Shown here piece by piece: positions 60,088-64,000 of a DNA stretch of 64,000 nucleotides (position 1 is the stretch's first letter; every line of letters starts with the position of its first letter). The notes under the pieces are model-generated. The model searched no databases, was not told where the DNA came from, and saw only the letters and a list, made by a program, of their open reading frames with translations. Origin of the DNA: Clostridia bacterium (GTDB lineage: Bacteria > Bacillota > Clostridia > Oscillospirales > CAG-272); NCBI GenBank assembly GCA_017466445.1, contig JAFTUC010000033.1, forward strand, positions 30,214 through 94,213, in the 5' to 3' direction. Both the position numbers and the translations under genes were made by a program.

Positions 60088-61095
60088 TTATGTGACCTGA
60101 CAAGCGTACGCATTGAGCGAACTGTCCGCCAGATTTCCCGCTATATATTCGTGATAGCCCTGCGCGGCGATCATTGCGGCGTTATCTCCGCAAAGTGATC
60201 TGTCGGGAATACAAAGGCGTATTCCCTTACCTTCGGCAAACTCGGCAGCCGTCCTTCTTATATGCGAGTTTGCCGCAACTCCTCCTGCAATCACGAGTGT
60301 TTCGTAGCGATACATCCCGTGTGCCTTTTCAAGCGTCGATATTATCGCCTTTACAACTGCAGACGAGAAGGAAGCGGCGATATCGGCGTTCGATATCTCG
60401 TTTCCGCGCTGTCTTTCGTTATTTACGTAATTTATTACCGCCGTCTTAAGTCCGCTGAAGGAAAAGTCTATACTGTCCGCAAGTGCGGGAGACGGAAGCT
60501 TTATCGCCTTTTCGTCACCCTCGTAAGCAAGCGCGTCCATCGCAGCGCCGCCCGGATATCCTATTCCGAGAAGTCGCGCGACCTTGTCAAATGCTTCTCC
60601 CGCGGCATCGTCTCGCGTGTGTCCGACCGTTACGTATTCGGTAGGACTCTTGACGTCGATAAGCGAGGTATGACCGCCCGATGCAACCAGAGCGAAAAAC
60701 GGAGCCTTAAGACCCTCGTGAGAATAATATGCCGCCGCAGTATGTCCCTTGATATGATTGACCGCAACGATAGGCTTTTTATGAGCGTACGCCCATGCTT
60801 TGGCATATCCGACTCCGACAAGCAGTGCTCCTATAAGGCCGGGATTTGACGTGACCGCAACGATATCGATATCCTCGGGCGTGACGAATGCATCCGAAAG
60901 CGCCTCATACGTAAGGCGAGAGATCGCCTCGGTATGCGCTCTGCTCGCTATCTCGGGAACGACTCCTCCGTAAAGCGTATGCATGGATATCTGGGAAGCT
61001 ACTATATTCGAAAGGATCTTGTATTTTTCACCGTCTATCTCCGCAACGGCGACCGAGGTCTCGTCGCAGGATGACTCAAAAGCCAAAATTATCAT
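60088..61095 (-). CDS. tsaD: tRNA threonylcarbamoyladenosine transferase
   Basis: 335 residues. N-terminal LAFESSCDETSVAV, metal site EIASRAHTEAIS, VNHIKGHTAAAYY, FFALVASGGHTSL and IAGGVAANSHIRR. It attaches the threonylcarbamoyl group to A37 of ANN-reading tRNAs with TsaB and TsaE, whose genes are not here. Ends a four-gene operon with rimI and others. Confidence 0.96.
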   Translation of the reverse strand: MIILAFESSCDETSVAVAEIDGEKYKILSNIVASQISMHTLYGGVVPEIASRAHTEAISRLTYEALSDAFVTPEDIDIVAVTSNPGLIGALLVGVGYAKAWAYAHKKPIVAVNHIKGHTAAAYYSHEGLKAPFFALVASGGHTSLIDVKSPTEYVTVGHTRDDAAGEAFDKVARLLGIGYPGGAAMDALAYEGDEKAIKLPSPALADSIDFSFSGLKTAVINYVNNERQRGNEISNADIAASFSSAVVKAIISTLEKAHGMYRYETLVIAGGVAANSHIRRTAAEFAEGKGIRLCIPDRSLCGDNAAMIAAQGYHEYIAGNLADSSLNAYACQVT

Positions 61096-61125
61096 CTGAG
61101 TTCAAATTCCTTTAAAGTTTGTGTG

Positions 61126-61578
61126 TCAAAGACGCTTGTCCATAAGGATGGCATCCTCTATCGGATACCTGTAATACGCTTTTCTGATACCGACCGCTTC
61201 AAATCCGAGCTTTTCATAAAGCGCTCTTGCTGCAAGGTTAGATATTCGTACCTCGAGCATAAGAGTGTCGCACCCATTTTTTGAAGCGCGCTCTGCGATA
61301 TCCTGAATGAGAAGCTCCGCGATTCCCTTTCGTCTTTGATCCCTTGCGACTGCGATATTAAGTATCTCGCATTCGGGAGGCAATGACACGGTAACCGAAT
61401 ATCCGCACACGGTCGGGACAGATCCCTCATAGAAAAGAGCCACGGTTATATCGGTGAACGGAGATGTCACACTCGATATGAAGGCTTCCTTGGACCAAGG
61501 ATCCGAAAAGGAGTCCTTCTCAATGTCGGCTATCGCATCCGCATAGCGCAGATCAAACGGAACAAGGTCTATTTTCAT
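61126..61578 (-). CDS. rimI: ribosomal protein S18 alanine N-acetyltransferase-like
   Basis: 150 residues, GNAT fold. Acetyl-CoA loop ILNIAVARDQRRKGIAELLIQDIAERA, with LEVRISNLAARALYEKLGFEAVGIRKAYY. RimI is normally coded beside tsaD in Firmicutes, as here. Starts 14 nt after the upstream gene ends. Confidence 0.9.
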   Translation of the reverse strand: MKIDLVPFDLRYADAIADIEKDSFSDPWSKEAFISSVTSPFTDITVALFYEGSVPTVCGYSVTVSLPPECEILNIAVARDQRRKGIAELLIQDIAERASKNGCDTLMLEVRISNLAARALYEKLGFEAVGIRKAYYRYPIEDAILMDKRL

Positions 61579-61592
61579 AAGTCTGTGTCCTT

Positions 61593-62348
61593 TCAGGATT
61601 CACCGTTTGTAAAGAGCGAGAGCTTTTCCTTATCGATAAGCTTCTGCGCCGCAGACGGAAGAAGCACCGTCTCCTTTTCGTACATATCGTGGTAGTAAAA
61701 TTTATCTCTGATGAGATAAAGATCGATGCAGAAGGACATATATTTGTATTTCGACGAGCGGAATCTCACTTCAAAGATCTCATCGCACCCTTCGAGCATA
61801 ACTCTTTCACCGTTAACAAACGCGTCCGCGAGTATGCCCGTATGATTGCTGTCGAATTCTATCAGCGAATTGAAATTAAGATCGCAGACATACGAAAGAT
61901 CGGGATCAAACTCCTCAAACGACGGTATAGTCACCTTTTTCGGATTGTAGTAGATAAAAGAGCCCTCGTCAACGGCAGTAGCGAGAAAATCGGAGGTCGG
62001 GAGCATCTTCACCGTCTTTTCTCCATCCTTCTCCTCGGTATATCCGATCTGGAAGTATTCGCGGTATCCGTCGGTCGCGTATGCCTTTTTGGAGACTCGA
62101 ACAGGCTCGAAATACATCGGAGCCTCTACGTACGTTATGCCCGTGTGCTTGTCGTAAAGCTCGCCCGTTGCGTTGTTGAATTTGAATTTTTTTACGTGAT
62201 GATAATTATCACGTAAATACACTACGCCCGTTATTGCCAAGATGACAAGTATGACCGACAGTATTATTATCCACGGAAGAAAATCGGAAAATCTGCTTTT
62301 TTTATCGGCAGAGGTATTATTTGTCTTTTTTTTGCTGTTTTTTTTCAT
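61593..62348 (-). CDS. uncharacterised membrane-anchored protein
   Basis: 251 residues. A basic N-terminus (KKNSKKKTNNTSADKKSR), one membrane helix at about 28-49 (WIIILSVILVILAITGVVYL), then a soluble extracytoplasmic domain of about 200 residues with many aromatic residues. No domain recognised. Lies 8 nt after the dCMP deaminase gene in the tsaD operon. Confidence 0.65.
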   Translation of the reverse strand: MKKNSKKKTNNTSADKKSRFSDFLPWIIILSVILVILAITGVVYLRDNYHHVKKFKFNNATGELYDKHTGITYVEAPMYFEPVRVSKKAYATDGYREYFQIGYTEEKDGEKTVKMLPTSDFLATAVDEGSFIYYNPKKVTIPSFEEFDPDLSYVCDLNFNSLIEFDSNHTGILADAFVNGERVMLEGCDEIFEVRFRSSKYKYMSFCIDLYLIRDKFYYHDMYEKETVLLPSAAQKLIDKEKLSLFTNGES

Positions 62349-62356
62349 TTTACAGA

Positions 62357-62845
62357 TCAGTATCCGAATACGCCGGAGAGACTGTCGTCGTTAATTATCC
62401 AGTCACGTACCCGTACGGTTTTAAACTCACTTTCTCCCGTCTTTATAACGACGTTTTCGATTCCCGCGTTAATGACCGTGCGCTTGCACATCATGCAACA
62501 CATCACGTCTCCGACAAGCTCGTTTGTCTTACTGTCAAGGCAGACAAGGTAGAGAGTCGAGCCTATCATACGTTCTCTCGAAGCGGCTATGATCGCATTC
62601 TGTTCTGCGTGGACCGAGCGACAAAGCTCATAGCGCTCTCCTCTCGGAATACCGAGATCGTCACGCATGCAGCTGCCGATCTCGTCGCAGTTCTTGCGAC
62701 CTCTCGGAGCACCGTTATAGCCTGTGGAAACGATCGTGTCATCCTTTACGATAACAGCGCCGAACTTTTTGCGCAGACATGTAGATCTGCTCGCCACCGT
62801 GCGAGCGATATCGAGGTAATAATTAGGTTTACTGATTCTTTCCAT
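62357..62845 (-). CDS. dCMP deaminase
   Basis: 162 residues of the deoxycytidylate deaminase family (ComEB-like). Zinc motif SVHAEQNAIIAA with CCMMCKRTVINAG; STGYNGAPRGRKNCDE is the substrate-side loop. It converts dCMP to dUMP for dTMP synthesis. First gene of the four-gene operon. Confidence 0.92.
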   Translation of the reverse strand: MERISKPNYYLDIARTVASRSTCLRKKFGAVIVKDDTIVSTGYNGAPRGRKNCDEIGSCMRDDLGIPRGERYELCRSVHAEQNAIIAASRERMIGSTLYLVCLDSKTNELVGDVMCCMMCKRTVINAGIENVVIKTGESEFKTVRVRDWIINDDSLSGVFGY

Positions 62846-62925
62846 AATCGCCTATCATCCTTTCTCTGACAGCTACGCAAGATCGAAAAACTTCGAAAAA
62901 GCGCAAAAATCGAATTTAACGATGT

Positions 62926-62954
62926 ATTATACAACATATTTTTAATAAATACAA
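62926..62954 (-). promoter_or_regulatory. promoter of the dCMP deaminase-tsaD operon
   Basis: Minus strand TTGTAT (62954-62949), 17-bp spacer, TATAAT (62931-62926). Confidence 0.75.
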
Positions 62955-63196
62955 TAGCTTTTGCGTTAAATTAACCGTTTTGTTACACTTTCGGTTATAA
63001 AAATCAGAGCAGAGCGTACCGATACGCTTTTTGAGCGAAGTTTTGGAGAGATCTTTCTTACCCCGTCGAGCGTGTCAAGATCTTCAAGGATCAAGACCCC
63101 GCACTCTTTGTTGATAGGCTGAAAACCAAAGCAAATCTGTCGCACACGGAAAAACGTCTCGTTCAGCACTTGACAAATACGAGAATAAGTGATACT
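62955..63196. other. intergenic region without a supported gene
   Basis: No gene with a good start and neighbours is seen here. TTGACA (63170-63175), 17-bp spacer and TACTAT (63193-63198) form a possible promoter for the following small gene, but the -10 would overlap its ATG. A plus-strand frame open from 63035 leads into that gene, so this may be its worn 5' part. Confidence 0.4.
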
Positions 63197-63649
63197 ATGG
63201 ACTTACAGTTCTTTGCAAACAGAGGATTGCAAAGACAAACTGAAAATGAACTGATTAAAGGCATTGCATCGCAACAAGAAAATATAGAACTCCATAATCA
63301 AAAACTTTTGAACCCAGCACAATATGACAGCACATGGCACGAAAAAACAGAAGTGCAAAAGAACGGACTGTTAAAACACTGGAGAAAAGAAATTGCAACG
63401 GCTCAAAAAAACATAAACGATGCCACAGAAGAACTTGAAAGGAGAAAGAAAATGACTGATTCGGAAAAAATCCCAGTTTATGAAACGCAGATAGAAAGTT
63501 TGATTTCTACTATATTGGAACGCAAAGCAGAGCTTGATAATCAAGACAATCTTAGCGAATTCGAACAAGGAAGACAACTCGCATACTTTGAAATGGTTGA
63601 TATCATAAGAAATCGTTACAAGGTACTAATGGATGTCATATCGGATTGA
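63197..63649 (+). CDS. phage-like small protein with LQFFA N-terminus
   Basis: 150 residues from the ATG at 63197; the frame is open upstream to 63035. N-terminus MDLQFFANRGLQRQTENELIKGI carries the same LQFFA motif as L27, which Prp cleaves. The rest is a highly charged helical, coiled-coil-like protein (EELERRKKMTDSEKIP, KAELDNQDNLSEFEQGRQL). LQFFA or LQLFA starts are typical of phage capsid and scaffold-related proteins, so I take it to be a phage or mobile-element relic or accessory protein. No other phage genes are beside it. The ribosome site is weak (AAGTGAT). Terminator follows. Confidence 0.5.
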   Translation: MDLQFFANRGLQRQTENELIKGIASQQENIELHNQKLLNPAQYDSTWHEKTEVQKNGLLKHWRKEIATAQKNINDATEELERRKKMTDSEKIPVYETQIESLISTILERKAELDNQDNLSEFEQGRQLAYFEMVDIIRNRYKVLMDVISD

Positions 63650-63668
63650 CAATTTATCTCATATCGTT

Positions 63669-63696
63669 AAAGGACTGAAATTTTCAGTCCTTTTTC
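63669..63696 (+). terminator. terminator of the small phage-like gene
   Basis: AAAGGACTGAAA (63669-63680) pairs with TTTCAGTCCTTT (63682-63693), then TT and CTATT. Confidence 0.85.
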
Positions 63697-63814
63697 TATT
63701 GCCAAAACTCAATATTTACGCCACAAGGCGATAAATATAAACCGCTACAAGTTCCCCTGCCGAAGCGGTAAAAGTACGGCAGAGCGAAGATTTCGGGCAA
63801 AGCCCATACCCCTC

Positions 63815-63945
63815 AGGCTGCACTATCCAAAGGCTCTCCCTTTGGGAGAGCTCCCGCGATAGCGGGTGAGAGGGTAGTCGTTGCAACAATTTGCCCTCTC
63901 CGTCGGCTTCGCCGCCACCGTCTCGCCGCGGCTCGGTCACGCTCG
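63815..63945. repeat. intergenic repeat of the gut-Clostridia type
   Basis: CAAAGGCTCTCCCTTTGGGA contains the small palindrome CTCTCCCTTTGGGAGAG, followed by a G/C-rich CGCGATAGCGGGTGAGAGGG and later GCCCTCTCCGTCGGC. Sequences like this recur as intergenic repeats in gut Clostridia genomes, as far as I recall; no transposase. From 63700 to the end of the window I see no gene. Confidence 0.5.
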
Positions 63946-64000
63946 GGCTCTGACACCACACCGTGGTGTCATTCACTCCCCTCGCGCCGCTTCGCTACCC

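Noticed and set aside
62966-63169. 67-residue minus-strand frame
   Set aside because: No ribosome site or recognised pattern, and it overlaps the candidate promoter of the following plus-strand gene.
1-64000. CRISPR array, rRNA genes, complete prophage or insertion sequence
   Set aside because: I found no regularly spaced repeats, no rRNA sequence, no transposase or integrase, and no structural phage module; only remnant-like pieces at both edges.

Overview
This window reads as chromosome of a spore-forming member of the Clostridia (Bacillota), of moderate GC and probably gut- or animal-associated. The complete spoIIIAA-AH operon, a SpoIID homologue, Rex, a DnaD/DnaI replication pair, an L27 with a cleavable N-terminal extension next to its Prp protease, NfnAB and a probable Re-type citrate synthase all point that way. 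The lineage is inferred from gene content; no rRNA or other species-level marker is present.

Layout. 1-1230: broken fragment of a large phage-type polyprotein, abutting the 3' end of a tRNA-Ser gene. 1240-2937: tRNA-Ser, an SGNH esterase under a tandem-palindrome operator, then tRNA-Gly and tRNA-Arg. 2975-6780: PQ-loop membrane protein, divergent SpoIID, then a tetrahydrofolate riboswitch driving folT-folC. 6903-9130: TIM-barrel isomerase, a palindrome-rich intergenic region, ribokinase. 9325-11969: feoA and feoB-feo Cys-rich protein, each unit with its own metal-repressor-type operator. 12072-15479: alpha-galactosidase, a C-terminally truncated MocR regulator and a divergent pyridoxamine kinase. 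15540-20589: phosphoesterase lipoprotein, PocR-AraC regulator, FAD oxidoreductase, citrate-synthase-like enzyme. 20844-29496: three forward operons of sugar, glycerol-phosphate and nucleotide salvage enzymes. 29542-35356: argH, rplU-prp-rpmA, ZIP transporter, nfnA-nfnB. 35585-41902: gpmI, an XRE membrane protein, an ABC exporter, AraC regulator and DMT permease. 41952-46736: spoIIIA. 46875-54843: six-gene Gld-like ABC operon with two GldG paralogues. 54961-59755: pgeF, dnaI, dnaD, rex and isocitrate dehydrogenase. 60088-62845: tsaD, rimI, an unknown membrane protein and dCMP deaminase. 63000-64000: accessory DNA with a phage-like small protein and an intergenic repeat.

The genes fit a fermentative anaerobe. 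Isocitrate dehydrogenase and the citrate-synthase-like enzyme give a route to 2-oxoglutarate and glutamate, NfnAB balances ferredoxin and pyridine nucleotides, and Rex senses NADH/NAD+. GH27, GH2, SGNH esterase, ribokinase and phosphodiesterases indicate plant or host glycan use. Operons are compact, most end in clear intrinsic terminators, and many start from good -35/-10 pairs with 16-17 bp spacers.

The most unusual items are the Gld-like operon with duplicated GldG, the SpoIID homologue lacking its catalytic glutamate, the phage-like small protein that carries the same LQFFA motif as L27, and two intergenic clusters of DnaA-box-like sequences, one folded into stacked perfect inverted repeats.
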